A stretch of DNA of 64,000 bases, taken from contig JAFFSR010000370.1 in assembly GCA_017163975.1 (NCBI GenBank), forward strand, positions 2,530,001-2,594,000. Direction: 5' to 3'. A program made the translations under genes and the position numbers. Numbering within the stretch: the first letter of the stretch is position 1; every line of letters starts with the position of its first letter. Below the pieces are notes generated by a model, which was not told the DNA's origin, did not search any database, and saw nothing but the letters and a program-made list of their open reading frames with translations. Source of the stretch: Anastatus disparis. Its lineage: Eukaryota; Arthropoda; Insecta; Hymenoptera; Eupelmidae. This document shows positions 13,419-25,680 of the stretch, piece after piece.

Positions 13419-15505
13419 TTAAAAGAAATTTTTTATCCAAAGTTATACAATTATAGAAACTTTTAAGAATTTAATTTGTAATCTGTTTTATTCGTATTCA
13501 TATAATAATCCGATATTAATTTTTAATATTCAAAAGAATATCTTTATACATTAATTTAACATAAAAGACTATATTTTTAATGTATAAAATTAATGAGGGA
13601 TTATTATATAAATACGGAAAAAGCAGATTACAAATTGAATGAATTAATTTTCATAATTATGTAACTTTGGGTGAAAATTTTTATTACTATTAATTTTTAG
13701 TTAGTAAAAGAACACAAAATATTATGCTTTTTGAGGAAAAATCTTTTATTTTATAAAAGTCATATATTCAAAACATTGTAAAGATATTTAGACTTTGTAA
13801 TTAATTTATTTAATTTATAAAATTTTATTAAATTAACAACTTTCTCTTAAAAAAAAACATATTTGTTTGTGTTCTTTTTTATTAATTAAAATCAATAATA
13901 ATAAAAATTCTTTATCGAAAGTTATACACAATTATAAAAAATTTTTAATCATTTCAAATGTAATATGTTTAACTTCATACCTAAATAATCTACCATAAAT
14001 TTTGTAAATTAAAAAGAATATGAGACATTAATTTAATGGAAAAAAAAGAAAATTTTTTTTAATCTATAAAATTAAATTAATGTAAAGCAGACACATGTAC
14101 TTATAAATATTGCCTGAATTTTCATTTTATTGTAAAATTTTAGAAAAAAAATGCCTGAGCTTATAGTATGTACCATTATTCTCTGAAATTTTTAAATAAA
14201 TTCATTCATCAGTTATTTAAAATGTTGAAGTCCAATGACATATATAAAAATTATTCGATTTTGTACGAGGAATACAAAATTTCTATAAACAAAGAAATAG
14301 ATTTATTTAAAAATTCAACTGAATAATTTTCATGATATTTACTACAAACTTATGTATTTTTTTTCTGAAACTTTGCAATAACTTTCCGTGAACATTAATA
14401 TATCCTTCCTGTAATATTCTGTGAAAGGCTGCAAAAAGTTTGAATAGAATTTTCCGCAAAATGTTACTGCAAGCTTCCTGCAAAATGTAAAGTAATCTTC
14501 CAAATAACATTCGGATATAACTTTTCGGAAGTTTACTGGAAGCTATTTTGTAATGTTTCATTTAGCCCTCATGGAATATTACATGTTAGCTTCTCTGAAC
14601 CTTCCGTAAAGCTTATATGAAAGATTCCAATGTAAGCTTCCCGAAACTTTCATTTAGCTTTCGGGAAGCTTACAGAGAATCTTCCTGATAAGTTACTGGT
14701 AACATTTCGTAAACAATGAAATATTCTTCCTGTAACATTCCGTTGAAAGCTGCATGAAGTTTGAATGGAATCTACCACAAAATATTACTGGAAGCTTCCT
14801 GCAAGATATATTGCAATCTTCCAAATAACGTTTCTGTAATATTGCATGTAATCTTTTTGGAAGCTTACTGGAAGCTATTTTGTAATGTTCCATTTAGCCC
14901 TCATGGAATATTACATGTAAGCTTCCCTGAACCTTCCGTAAAGCTTACATGAAAGATTCTAATGGAAGCTTCTCAAAACTTTCATTTAGCTTCCAAGAAG
15001 CTTGCTAAAAGCTTACATTGTAATCTTTCTCGAATCTTTCGATGGAAGCTTCCCGAATCTTTCGTGCTATGTGGGAGTCGATATGGATATTGAATAAAAC
15101 TGGTGATAATTGATTTTTGTAATATATTAAAAATGATTTTTTGTTACGAATTTGCACATAAAAGAATTTTTATTTCTTTTCAATTAGGCAACACAGAAAT
15201 TATATTGAAATGGATAATAATGAATAATCAAAAAATATAATACATTTTAAATTATTAATATATTTAATATATTAATAAATATTATTACATATTATATTTA
15301 TTAATATTCACTATGTACTTCAATTAGAAATTTTGTAAATATGATGCTCGAAATTTTGTACTCATTTTATATTTAATTATGATTCTATATAGCTTTAGAG
15401 CTCCTTTTACGTGACACGGACAGTCATTCAGATATTTCATTCAACTTTGAAAATTTTGGTATATCATGAATTAATAAGTGGAGTAAAATCAAAAAGTAAG
15501 TTTGG

Positions 15506-16700
15506 CAAGTTATTTTGTAGATATTTGGTTAAATTTAATATATTTTACAGCACTTGAAAATAAAAAGATAGTGTGATGAGATAGAGAATGCATAATTTTA
15601 TTTTATTATAAGTATTACAATTAAAATGGGTATCTTCCCTGAAAGTTTTAAAAAGGCATAAATAATTTTGAAATTGATAGCAGCAAATTCTCAAATATAA
15701 GTTGTTAGAAGCTAATGGCTCTTCTGCCAAGTTTTTAGAAATAAAATTGCACAATTTTGTTCTTCAACCGTAGCATATTAGATAGAAAATTATTTCGAAA
15801 CTTTGAAGCTAATCATTTCGGAAATTGTTTATTAAGTAAATCTTTCATCATAAATAAAATAAAATAGATATCACCAAGATCAAGTATAGTTCATCAATGT
15901 TTAAGTAGTAATATTCACTCATAAATGAAATAATAAGTTGATCTGATATATCATTTTTTTTCAATTTTGATGTGTACTATCATCGCTATCTTCATCTCAA
16001 TAATCCCTTTTTTCAAAAATTATTTGGCAAAGTTTTTCCAAATATTCGTCTATTAAAGAGAATATAAATTGAACATTTTATGGATTTTATATTATTAAAA
16101 AGTAAGAATTGAATACAGAAGTACTCGACGATTGCTTCATTGATTTCAAAACTTTCTTTAGCCGAAACTGTAAATATTTCATGAATTTCATATTATTAAA
16201 AAGAATGAATTGAATACACAAGTACTCGACGATTGCTTGATTAATTTCAAAACTTTCTTAAGCAAAAACTATAGATAAATCTTGTGAAAGGTATAAACTT
16301 AATAATAATTACTCAATTCGTTTCAGTACTCTCCAGAAGTGAAATTGAAAAAAAAATATGATGTATGTAGTAAAAAAAAAGAAATGTTTAGAAAAAATGT
16401 TCTATAGAATACTATACTGTTTAATAACTCAACTCACCTAAAATATACTTTTTCAAAAGTAATAATAACATAATAAAATAGTATTCATCAGTTTGAATAA
16501 TGACTTAAAACAAAAAATAACAGACATAATATTCAAAAGCTTTGAAGAAATTTTATTACATTCGAAAATTGAAAGATAGTGTAATAATATTTTTATGAAT
16601 TTAATATTATTTTAAAAAGAATGAATTGAATACAGAAGTATTCGACGATTGCTTGATTGATTTCAAAACTTTCTTAATAAATATTAATATACATGGGAAA
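15506..16700. repeat. AT-rich unique stretch with a ~65-bp block present three times
   Basis: The block 'gaattgaatacagaagtact' followed by 'cgacgattgctt' and 'atttcaaaactttctta' occurs near 16,105, 16,210 and 16,620. Otherwise no gene, RNA or element end is visible. Confidence 0.6.
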
Positions 16701-16724
16701 AATTGTCATAAAACGTCCTATGGA

Positions 16725-16725
16725 T

Positions 16726-16779
<54 letters not shown>

Positions 16780-17098
16780 GATATATAGCTGTGTGTGTAC
16801 GTGGGTGTGCGTGCATGTGAATTGATATAAAATATCCCATGTATATGTATATACATATATATATATATAAGCCCTTGTGAGTGCGTGCATGCGCCATGAC
16901 AGGAACAGTCCCATATATATATAGAGAAAAATATATATAAACTCAAGTACGTGTGTCATGCGTGTTAATTGACATGAAACGTCCCGTATATATAAATCTG
17001 TGTGTGTGCGCGCGCTTGTGAATTAACATTAAATATTCCATGTATATAACTGTGTGTGTGTCTGGCCGCGCATGTGAATCGACATAAAATATCGCATG

Positions 17099-17162
<64 letters not shown>

Positions 17163-17204
17163 TAAGCCCATGTGCGTGCGTGCATGCGTCTTGACAGGAA
17201 CAGT

Positions 17205-17255
<51 letters not shown>

Positions 17256-17405
17256 AAAATATATATAAACTTAAGTAGGTGTGTCATGCATGTTGATTGA
17301 CATGAAACGTCCCGTATATATAAACCTGTGCGGGTGCGCGCACGTGTGATTTAAAATTAAATATCTCATGTATATGTGTACACAGATAGACACACACATA
17401 TATAT

Positions 17406-17458
<53 letters not shown>

Positions 17459-18125
17459 TAAGCCCATGTGTGTACGTGTATGCGAATTGACAAAACGGTC
17501 CCATATATATAAATACAAATCTGAAGTACATGTTAAGATGTGTTTGCGCGTTTGAGTTGACAAGAAATGTCAAATGTATGAAAACCGGTGCGTGCGTGTT
17601 GACATGATACGTCACATATATGTAAACCTAAGGGCACTCGGATAGGTGTATTAGAGTTGTCATGAAATGTCCCATATGTATAAGCCTGTATGGGCGTGGG
17701 TTATAATTGACGTGAAAAATCCTATGTATATTAACGTGTGTGCATGCATGCGAATTGATATGAAATGTCCCATATGTATAAACCTGTGTCTGTGCATGCG
17801 TTCGAATCGACATAGAAAATTCCATGTTTTCTAACGTGTGTATGCATGCATGCGAATTGATATGAAATGTCCAATATATATAAACCTGTGTGTTTGTATG
17901 CGTTTGAATTGACATTAAAAATCCCATGTATATTAACGTGTGTGTGCATATATGCGCAACGACATGGACTTTCCCATATATATATAAAACAGTGTGTGCG
18001 TGCGTGCCCATTGACATGAAATATCCCATATATATGAACCTGTATGTGCGTGCGTTCCAATTGACGTAAAAACTCTCATGTTTATTAAAGTCTGTGTGCA
18101 TGCATGCGAATTGACATGAAATGTC

Positions 18126-18178
<53 letters not shown>

Positions 18179-18332
18179 TGTGTATGTGCGTTCGAATTGA
18201 CGTGAAAAATCCTATGTATATCAACGTGCGTGTAAATGCATGCGAATCGACATGAAATGTCCCACATATATAGAAAAGCCTGTGATTATGAGTACGTACG
18301 AGTTCACATGAAATGTCCCATATACATATATT

Positions 18333-18382
<50 letters not shown>

Positions 18383-18390
18383 CAATTTAT
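16725..18390. repeat. ~100-bp dimeric TG/TA tandem array
   Basis: Each ~50-bp half carries a 'gaattgacatgaaatgtccc' type word, a TA tract of variable length and a 'tgtgtgcgtgcatgcg' tract. Two alternating half-types (gaaatgtccc and gaaaaatccc) give a ~102-bp dimer in the best-kept part (17,650-18,120). Open frames of up to 198 codons on the minus strand follow the repeat and are not genes. Confidence 0.85.
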
Positions 18391-19424
18391 GAGATTAAAC
18401 TTAAGTGCGGATAACTCAAAAGATCTATTAAAATACTATGCATAAAAAGTTATAAACTAACATTCAATATATAGTATTTTGAGTTAAAGAATACTCCTAT
18501 CGGTTAAATAAAAATAAAAATATATATTTAAATAAATAAATAAAGATGGGTAGTCAGAAAGCTTTTGTTTATAATCATCCCCAAAAAATTCATTTAGTGT
18601 GTGTTCCAAAATTCTATCATCATTTTCTATTGAACAGATACTTTTTCTAGAAAGTTAAGGTAAGAAAAATAGTAATTATTTGATTATTTTTTTTTATTGA
18701 GGAATCAATTCTTTGAAATAAGTAAATTCTTATTGAAAAATAATTATTTGATTTTGGAATAATTCAGAGTCTAATTTTCCTTTGAAATTAATTGTAATTA
18801 TAATAATAACGAGTGTTGTTTAATTAATAATTAGGCTTATAATTGATAAATGACATTTTACTAAATGATTTTTGAACTTATTTCAATAGTTTTTGAGTAT
18901 TAAAACCAGATGATCATGTTTAGTATGTGACAGGCTATTTTCAATAAGAAAAATAAATTTTACATGAAAATGTATATTTAAAACTGTGATAACTCCTTAT
19001 TGGTGACTTTTGCTTACACGAACCAAAATTTATTTTAAAGTTAATAAAAAATAGAAAAAAATAAGCCTTCGAAAGCCAATTTTGGCAGTGGCAAACATTA
19101 AATAATTTCAATAACCATGTTTTACATATAAGAGCCAATCAGAAAACTGCGAGATTCAGGTCTGTAAAAAATCCTGTTAACTCTCTTCTTTATTTACAAC
19201 AAGAAGTGTTATTATGCATTTTTCTGTAAAACATCAGGATTTTCAGAAAAAAAATGATAAAGTTGGGACTTTTCCAAAAATTTTGAAAAATTTTCAAATT
19301 TCAAGGTCCTGTAACTCTTGATTCTTTTAATCTAGATCCTTGAAATTTTTTTTACATATTTTGGGTAACAAAAAGAATAAATTCTTAGAGTTTCAACGAT
19401 TTTTATTTTTTTGCTCTATCAGTT
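18391..19424. other. ~1-kb unrelated block interrupting the tandem array
   Basis: The array stops at 18,390 and resumes at 19,425 with the same 'gtgaaatgtcccatatata' word. The ~1-kb block between is AT-rich, non-repetitive and without a credible gene. Inverted terminal repeats or target duplications were not found, so its origin is unknown. Confidence 0.55.
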
Positions 19425-19437
19425 GGCGTGAAATGTC

Positions 19438-19474
<37 letters not shown>

Positions 19475-19764
19475 TATATTTATATATAATCCTGTGTGTG
19501 TTCGTGCGCATTGGCATGAAATGTCTTATATATATATAAACCTGTATGTGCGTGCGTTCCAATTGACGTGAAAAATCCCGTGTTTATTAAAGGCTGTGTG
19601 CATGCATGCGAATACACATGAAATGTCCCATATATATAAACCTAAGGGTACTCGGATGGGTGTGTGCGCGTTGTCATGAAATGTACCACATATATAGAAA
19701 ACCTATACTTATGATTACGTGCTAGCCGATATGAAATGTCCCATGTATGTATGTATGTATGTAC
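19425..19764. repeat. Continuation of the ~100-bp dimeric array
   Basis: Same half-units as at 16,725-18,390, ending in a short (GTAT)n run just before the GC-richer LTR-like segment. Confidence 0.8.
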
Positions 19765-20070
19765 ATGTGGGGACCATGTAAATGGTTTTGTATTGCGCAA
19801 GCGCGAATCGTCTTCATCATTGTTAGAGACGAAGCAGCGGCGTTGTATTAGTAGCGTCTGAACCTTTTAAGATACAAGTTCGACGCGTAAGCCGGTGGTT
19901 GCTGGCGAAATATTAATTGAATAAAGAATTAATATTCACATTTAGTTTGTTGCAGATTTATTATCTACCTTCCTTTAACACGCACAATATCCAGGTTATA
20001 GGTCCTGGATTAATATTAACTGGAGTCGGATATATTATATCATTTACAACCACATACACTAACCTATATT
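19765..20070 (+). mobile_element. Putative 5' LTR end and primer-binding zone of the gypsy-type element
   Basis: From TGTGGGGACC the base composition changes sharply. An AATAAA follows (19,920), then 'acctatattggtgacttcc' at about 20,072, which resembles the LTR/internal junction of many insect Ty3/gypsy elements ('TTGGTGAC...'). No matching 3' LTR was found downstream of 26.9 kb, so the LTR call and its limits are tentative. Confidence 0.35.
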
Positions 20071-21681
20071 GGTGACTTCCTTGGTAGGAGGTTTTTCTTT
20101 CTTTTGTCTGCAACATGAGAGCCGTTTCGCCTTGGGTCTTTGGATTTTTGAAAAGGGGACCCTCAACGCCTGGTGCAATTAAGAAGAGTGTACGAAGAGG
20201 ATTTTCTTTTTTAGAGGTTCTGTGGGCATCACCCTTTTGCCCACGAGGTTGCAACGTAGTTCGCAGCCATCGTCTTGCATCATCTTTCTCTGCACATCGG
20301 GCGGCCATCGCTTCGCATCGTTTTTGTCTACACGTCGACAGCGGCCAAGCGAGGCTTCTCTACAGCACAGCGAAGGTATTAAGGTATTTATTTAGTTTTT
20401 GCGAAATTCGCTCCTTACTAACATAGTATCATCAAGAGATACATATTTGTTTGAATACCTTGCGCTTATTTATTCTCAAGTGAATTTAACGTTTAAAAAA
20501 GCGTAATTTTGTATATAAAATACGAGCGCATATATTTTTTTTGCTGTGCGGGAAAGCATCTTGACGGCCATGTTGGCGTCATTTTTATATATACACAGTA
20601 TATAGAAGCTTTTTGACGGCCATATTGGCGTCGTTCTGTGTTATGTAACAAGAAGGCGGTTTAGACGCCATTTTGTATTTTAACGCGTCGATTGCGTTAC
20701 ACGACTTTCGTCAACACACGCAACTCGATTAGATTTTCTTTTTGATGACGTACTTCCGGGACGCGGCGTGCGTTTTAAGCTTTGTAATGTGAAATTTTCG
20801 TTCGTGTTTTTATAACTAACATTTTGCGTTGGAGCGAATTTTAACTTAATTAGACGTTTGCTTCTTGGTCAAAATAGTAAAATTTAATTTTTTCCTTTTT
20901 TCAAAGAAATTTCTTCGCTAAAGTAAATTAATTTTTTTTAATTAACTTGAAAATTTAAAGGAATAAAGTCTATTTTTTTTAAATTTTTATAAATTTATTT
21001 AAAGTGCGATTTGACAAGATTTTTTTCTTTGTCATTAAAAAACCAAGAAGCAACATAAAAGACCGAAAAAGTCAAGCCTGTATTAAATCAAGTTACTGAA
21101 AATCAATCTAATTTGAATCATGAAATTGTAATTGTTAAAATGAATTATTTCTTTGAATATTAAGTATATTTTACGGCTTGAATTTCGCTCTTTGTATTAA
21201 GATGCTACGCACGACCAGCCGATTTTCTAGTCAGTTTTAGATAGAGAGAAAATTAAACTTTAAATAGTATTTCATTCTTTTTGCGATAACAATTTTCGAT
21301 CTCGTAAAGGAGCCCGCAGGTCAGTGGACTAAGAATTTAAATAGTGTCATTTGAATAGTATGCGGTGTTCATTCGGTTTGGAGTTTGTCGGGGCGGTCAC
21401 CTGGATACTTAAGGTGCCATCCTTGTCCACCTGGCTGAATTGACCTCTGGCAGATTTCCAGCTTGCTGCGTGAACATTTGCTGTTTGATTTTAATATTGT
21501 AGTAAGTTTTAAATGTTTTAAAATATTGAACCTTGATTTTGGTCCAGTGACTTGGTTTGCCCCCTGTGTGAGTTTGTGTATGCACGAGTGTGTGATAAAG
21601 AATTGTGATGTGGTGACTCAGACCAGCTGTTAGTGTGGGTACTGAGCACAGGAGTGTTAAAAAGCGTTTTGTGAATTAGTT
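20071..21681 (+). other. Leader region of the gypsy-type element, no clear gene
   Basis: GC-richer than the surroundings. A phrase 'ttgacggccatgttggcgtc' is repeated near 20,561 and 20,612. Frames are short. It could be a long untranslated leader with decayed 5' gag, or a different fragment. Confidence 0.4.
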
Positions 21682-22975
21682 ATGCCAAATATTGAGCATT
21701 CGCCCCCCGATCAACATTCTCGGACTAGAAGCCTAGCGATTTATAAAATAACTCCACCTGAAACCGAGGTACTAGAGATCGGTAGTGGGAGTAATGAGGA
21801 CAATAGTTCAGGTAGCTAAGGAAAAAAAAGTAACAAAACGCCTAAAACGACAAAGAAGACCACAGATAGCGAAATAATAGGGTTATTAGAAGAAAAATTG
21901 GCTTTTATAACCAATGCGCTGGACAAGCTTGCACAGGCTGCTGTTGATCAACACAAACAAGCCCCCAACGTTGGCACTAGCTATTCCCAGGAAACAATAC
22001 CTGTTATTGCACTCAATTCTGATGATGTGACGGTATCTGCAATGTCAACTATAACGGTATCTGCTTTGGTCCACACGCCACCTGTGTATACGAGTGCTGG
22101 GGTTAACTCTCCTGCAACAACGACTTTTTCTCGGCAAGAGTTGCCATTAATCAATACAGGGCAAAACTCACAAAATAATTCATCAGCTAAAATCAAGTTT
22201 CTACCGTTATGGAGAGATGAAGTCGATACGTGGTTCTCTCTCTTAGAAGTACAGTTGTCACGTAGAAATGTATGCCGAGACGAAGATAAATTCTGGATTC
22301 TGTTACAGAATCTTGGCAAGGATAAGGTGCAGTTGTTTAAGCATACAATTAAACGTTCACCCCCCAGGCTCAAAGTATACTGACCTAAAGCAAGCTGTTA
22401 TTAAACAGTATGCACAGTCTCCTGAGCAAAAATTGGATAAATTATTTGCTGATCAAAAGATGAGTTCAATTGGTCCTATGGATTTCTTTCATAGACTAAT
22501 TGACCTTGCAGGTGTTTATGTACCTAGGTCCACCATATGGAAGGTCTGAAAAGAACGACTTCCTAAAGAAATATTTCTGTATTTAGGCCCAAATGCTGAT
22601 CTGTTAACTGAGCAGATGCTCCTTGATCAGGCACAGAAGATCTGGGAAACTTTTCAGAATAAGGAAAACGTTGTGCATTCTGTCGCTCAGCAACCTAGCA
22701 ACATCTCAGATATAGAAAGTAGAATTGAGGCTAGAGTTGAGGCCTTGGAGAGAGCTTCTAAAAAACGCCAATCTGATAGAAAACAGAAACAGGGTAACGA
22801 AAAAAAGGTAAAGCGATGCCAAAGATAAAGATGCCAAAGATGGTTCAGTGAACTTATGTTAGTACCATAAGAAATTTGGTAATAAAGCCCTGAAATGCAT
22901 AGAAGCATGTAGTAGATATGCTGAATTTACCGCCCTGGCTAATAAGAAAAAGCCAGATCAGGGAAATGCATAAGA
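21682..22975 (+). pseudogene. gag: Gypsy-type Gag, broken
   Basis: ATG at 21,682 opens a Gag-like frame that carries a nonsense TAA at codon 46 (21,817-21,819), continues in frame to about 22,360, shifts by one base in a C-run (ccccccagg), stops again at 22,547-22,549, and continues in pieces to about 22,970. The middle shows the retrotransposon Gag capsid pattern: WRDEVDTWFSLLE, DKFWILLQNL, YTDLKQAVIKQY, RLPKEIFLYL. Near the end 'YHKKFGNKALKC' with a following Cys matches the arthropod gypsy pattern YHRRFG--A--C--PC, a likely zinc-binding tail. Gag builds the intracellular particle. Confidence 0.85.
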
Positions 22976-24895
22976 TCTGCTGTAGCGGAGGTATCAGCAG
23001 ATAATAGTAAAGGATCAGCTCGCCTCCATATCAAAGATTTAATCAGTAAGGATCTTTTCCTGATTGACACTGGCGCAGAAGTTTCTCTGTTACCTCGAGG
23101 TTCTCTTAAGTTGGATCATACTCCCAACATTAAGTTATATGCAGCTAATGACACTTTGATTAAGACTTATGGAACTATAAGTAAGAAGTTAGATATAGGC
23201 ATTGATAGAATTATAGTGTGGAATTTCATCTTTGCAGATGTGCCTTACCCTATAATAGGAGGAGACTTACTTAAGTTTTATCATTTACTTCCTGATTTAA
23301 AGGATAGGAAGTTGGTTGATGGCAACACACTGCGTTCTGTTAATGCCATAGAGAAAAAAGTTAAATATTTTAGAGTGTCATTGATAGCATCCAATCACAG
23401 CTATGCTCATGTGCTTAACAGGTTTCCTAAAGTACTGGGAGTTGAACAGGCAGCACCTTTGGAAGATCGTGGTGTCAAGCATTATATAAAGACCACTGGT
23501 CCACCGATTGCTCATAGAGCAAGACGTTTATGTCCAATTAAGCTCCAGGCAGCTAAAAAGGAGTTTAAAGAGCTCTGCGATTTGGGCATTTGTCAGCCAT
23601 CAAGTAGCCCATGGGCAAGTCCCATTCACATGGTTCTTAAGAAAGACGGAACTTGGAGAATTTGTGGTGATTACAGGGCCCTAAACCAGGTTACAGTACC
23701 TGATAGGTACCCAGTACCACATCTCCATGATTTCCCATTATTTTCGAGCAGAAAATCTATTTTCTCATCTCTGGATTTAAAGAAAGCTTATTATCAGATT
23801 CCGGTTGCGGAGTCTGACATTCCTAAAACAGCAGTGATAACACCATTTGGCCTTTATGAATATAAAGTCATGACTTTTGGACGGCGGAACGCTGCTCAAA
23901 CATTCCAGCGATATGTCAATAAAGTGCTCGGAGATCTGGAGTTTGTATTCGTCTATATTGATGATATACTCATCGCCTCTTCTAGTGAAGAAGAACATGA
24001 GTGTCATCTTCTTACCGTTTTGAAAAGGTTAGAAGAATCGCATCTCTTACTTAATATTGAGAAATGTACCTTTGGAATAAAGGAATTGGATTTCTTGGGT
24101 TATAACATCAGTGAAGAGGGTTTTAAGCCTTTACCGAGTAAAGTTCGGGCCATCTTGGACTTTCCGAAACCAGAAATCGTAGATCAACTTCGTCGTTATA
24201 TGGGAATGATCAACTTTTATAGGAGATGCATCCCCAGCGCAGCTCACACGCAGCGTTTATGAAATCAACATCTTAAAGATTGTCGAAAGAAAGATAAACG
24301 CCCTGTTAAATGGGATCCTGAAAGTGAGACTGCGTTTGAAAAAAGTAAAAAAGATTTAGCTGAAGTCACATTTTTAGCGTATCCTGACGATAGTGCTAAA
24401 ACACGGTTGATCACGGACGCATCGGACTTTGCTATGGGAGCTGCCTTAGAGCAGCATATTCGTGGTGAGTGGCGACCTTTAGCCTTCTTTTCTCGTAAGC
24501 TAACGCCAGCGCAGAAGAATTATTCAGTGTATGATCGAGAGCTTACAGCTATTTTCGAAGCATTGAAATACTTCCATTATTTTGTCGAAACGAGACAATT
24601 TAAAATATACACTGATCATAAACCGTTGGTTTTTACCATGTCGCAAAGCTTGGAGAAAGCTTGTAGCCGTAAGATCCGTCAGTTGACTTATATTGCTCAG
24701 TTCAACTGCGAGATCTGTTACATAGAGGGCGAGAGCAATACAGTCGCTGATACTTTATCACGAATACAGAATATAGCTGAAGTTAAAATACTGAACTTAA
24801 ATGAGGTAAAAACTTGTACTTCATTTAATCAGTTAAACCCAAGAGTCGATGCTTTCCGTTTTTGCCCCTGTGCAACGGATATAAACATTTATTGA
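22976..24895 (+). pseudogene. pol: Gypsy-type Pol: protease, reverse transcriptase, RNase H
   Basis: One frame, broken by a TGA at 24,260-24,262. In order: aspartic protease with LIDTGAEVSLLP (about 23,060); reverse transcriptase with WRICGDYRALN, SLDLKKAYYQIP and the catalytic YIDD (FVYIDDILIA, about 23,950), then NIEKCTFG and LDFLGY; RNase H with ITDASDFAMGAAL, YDRELTAIFEALKYF, YTDHKPL and ADTLSRIQN (24,400-24,770). Order and motifs are those of Ty3/gypsy. The catalytic residues visible are intact, so decay is recent or mild. The start of pol relative to gag is obscured by the gag breaks. Confidence 0.93.
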
Positions 24896-25680
24896 CCATC
24901 ATAGACAGATATACGAGATGGCCAGAAGCTGTTCCTATTAAAGATGCGTTGGCGACAACGGTAGCTAAAGCCCTTGTTGAAAACTGGATTTCGAGATTTG
25001 GTGCTCCTGAAGTCATAACTACGGACCAGGGAGCTCAATTTAAGTCACAGATGTTCACTGAGTTACTAAGCATACTTGGCTGTGCTAGGATTCGCACTAC
25101 TGCTTATCATCCTCAGGCTAACGGATTAGTTGAGAGGTGGCATAGATCATTAAAGGCCGCTCTTCGTTGCCACGCTGATAATGGCAACTGGGTTGACTCT
25201 CTTCCGTTGGTTTTACTTGGTTTGAGAACTTGTGTGCGTAACGACACTCAAGCGTGTCCTGCCGACTTTGTTTACAGGTCCGGTCTGCGAGTTCCTGGGG
25301 AATTCTTCGCTTCTTCAGACCGTGAGCCGTGCAAATCGTCGTTCTTAGAAGAATTTAGAGCGTACATGGGGGAGTTAAGACTGGTGCCAGTTCAGCACAA
25401 CAGTGCGATCAAAGCGTTTGTACTTAAAGATCTTGACACGTGTTCTCACGTGTTTCTCAGAGTAAAAGCTATTAAACCAACTCTCGATAGGCCTTACTCA
25501 GGCCCTTACAAGGTGATTTCCAGAACTCCTACTGGCAGAAATTTTGTCATAGAAGTGAAAGGTGTTAACAAAACTGTCGCCGCCGAATTGCTTAAGCCAG
25601 CGTATGAATTGTTTGACGACACGGATGAGGATACTCCGTCGGAAACACAAGCTAATGAGGAACCACAGCTGGATAACTGA
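24862..25680 (+). pseudogene. Gypsy-type integrase lacking its zinc-binding N-terminus
   Basis: [20 protein letters not shown], then [10 protein letters not shown] (second catalytic Asp) and [15 protein letters not shown] (catalytic Glu) form the DDE core; a C-terminal domain ([20 protein letters not shown]) follows. The first Asp is probably in VDA just upstream, in the other frame, so a 1-bp shift lies near 24,860. The HHCC zinc domain expected between RNase H and core is missing; only about 25 residues separate them, so a deletion of some 120 codons is likely. The frame ends with TGA (25,678-25,680), and the same frame continues into the kinase. Confidence 0.9.

Larger units (their letters stand above)
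12043..15075. mobile_element. 3,033-bp DNA element with CCCACATAGCACGAA ends and AAGCTTCC repeats
   Basis: Starts CCCACATAGCACGAAAGC and ends with the complementary ...TTCGTGCTATGTGGG. Subterminal regions (12,055-12,300 and 14,380-15,065) are packed with ggaagcttcc-type palindromic words in both orientations. The right inner arm keeps the empty site at about 28,716-28,722. The exact target duplication cannot be resolved because the flanks have drifted. No transposase frame is recognisable. The interior holds a SINE-like piece, a TTAA MITE and AT-rich direct and inverted repeats (for example 13,440-13,640 with 13,900-14,090). I do not know the superfamily. Confidence 0.82.
11756..15505 (+). 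repeat. Inner inverted arm, left (split by a 3-kb insertion)
   Basis: 11,756-12,042 plus 15,076-15,505 together match the reverse complement of 28,297-28,996 with few differences. The match breaks exactly at the ends of the element 12,043-15,075 and resumes in step after it. Confidence 0.85.

Noticed and set aside
16626..18445. Frames up to 198 codons on the minus strand
   Set aside because: They follow the ~100-bp tandem array, with no homology or codon signal.
19961..20308. 115-codon minus-strand frame in the LTR/leader region
   Set aside because: It overlaps the probable LTR end and leader of the gypsy-type element on the opposite strand and has no recognisable motif.
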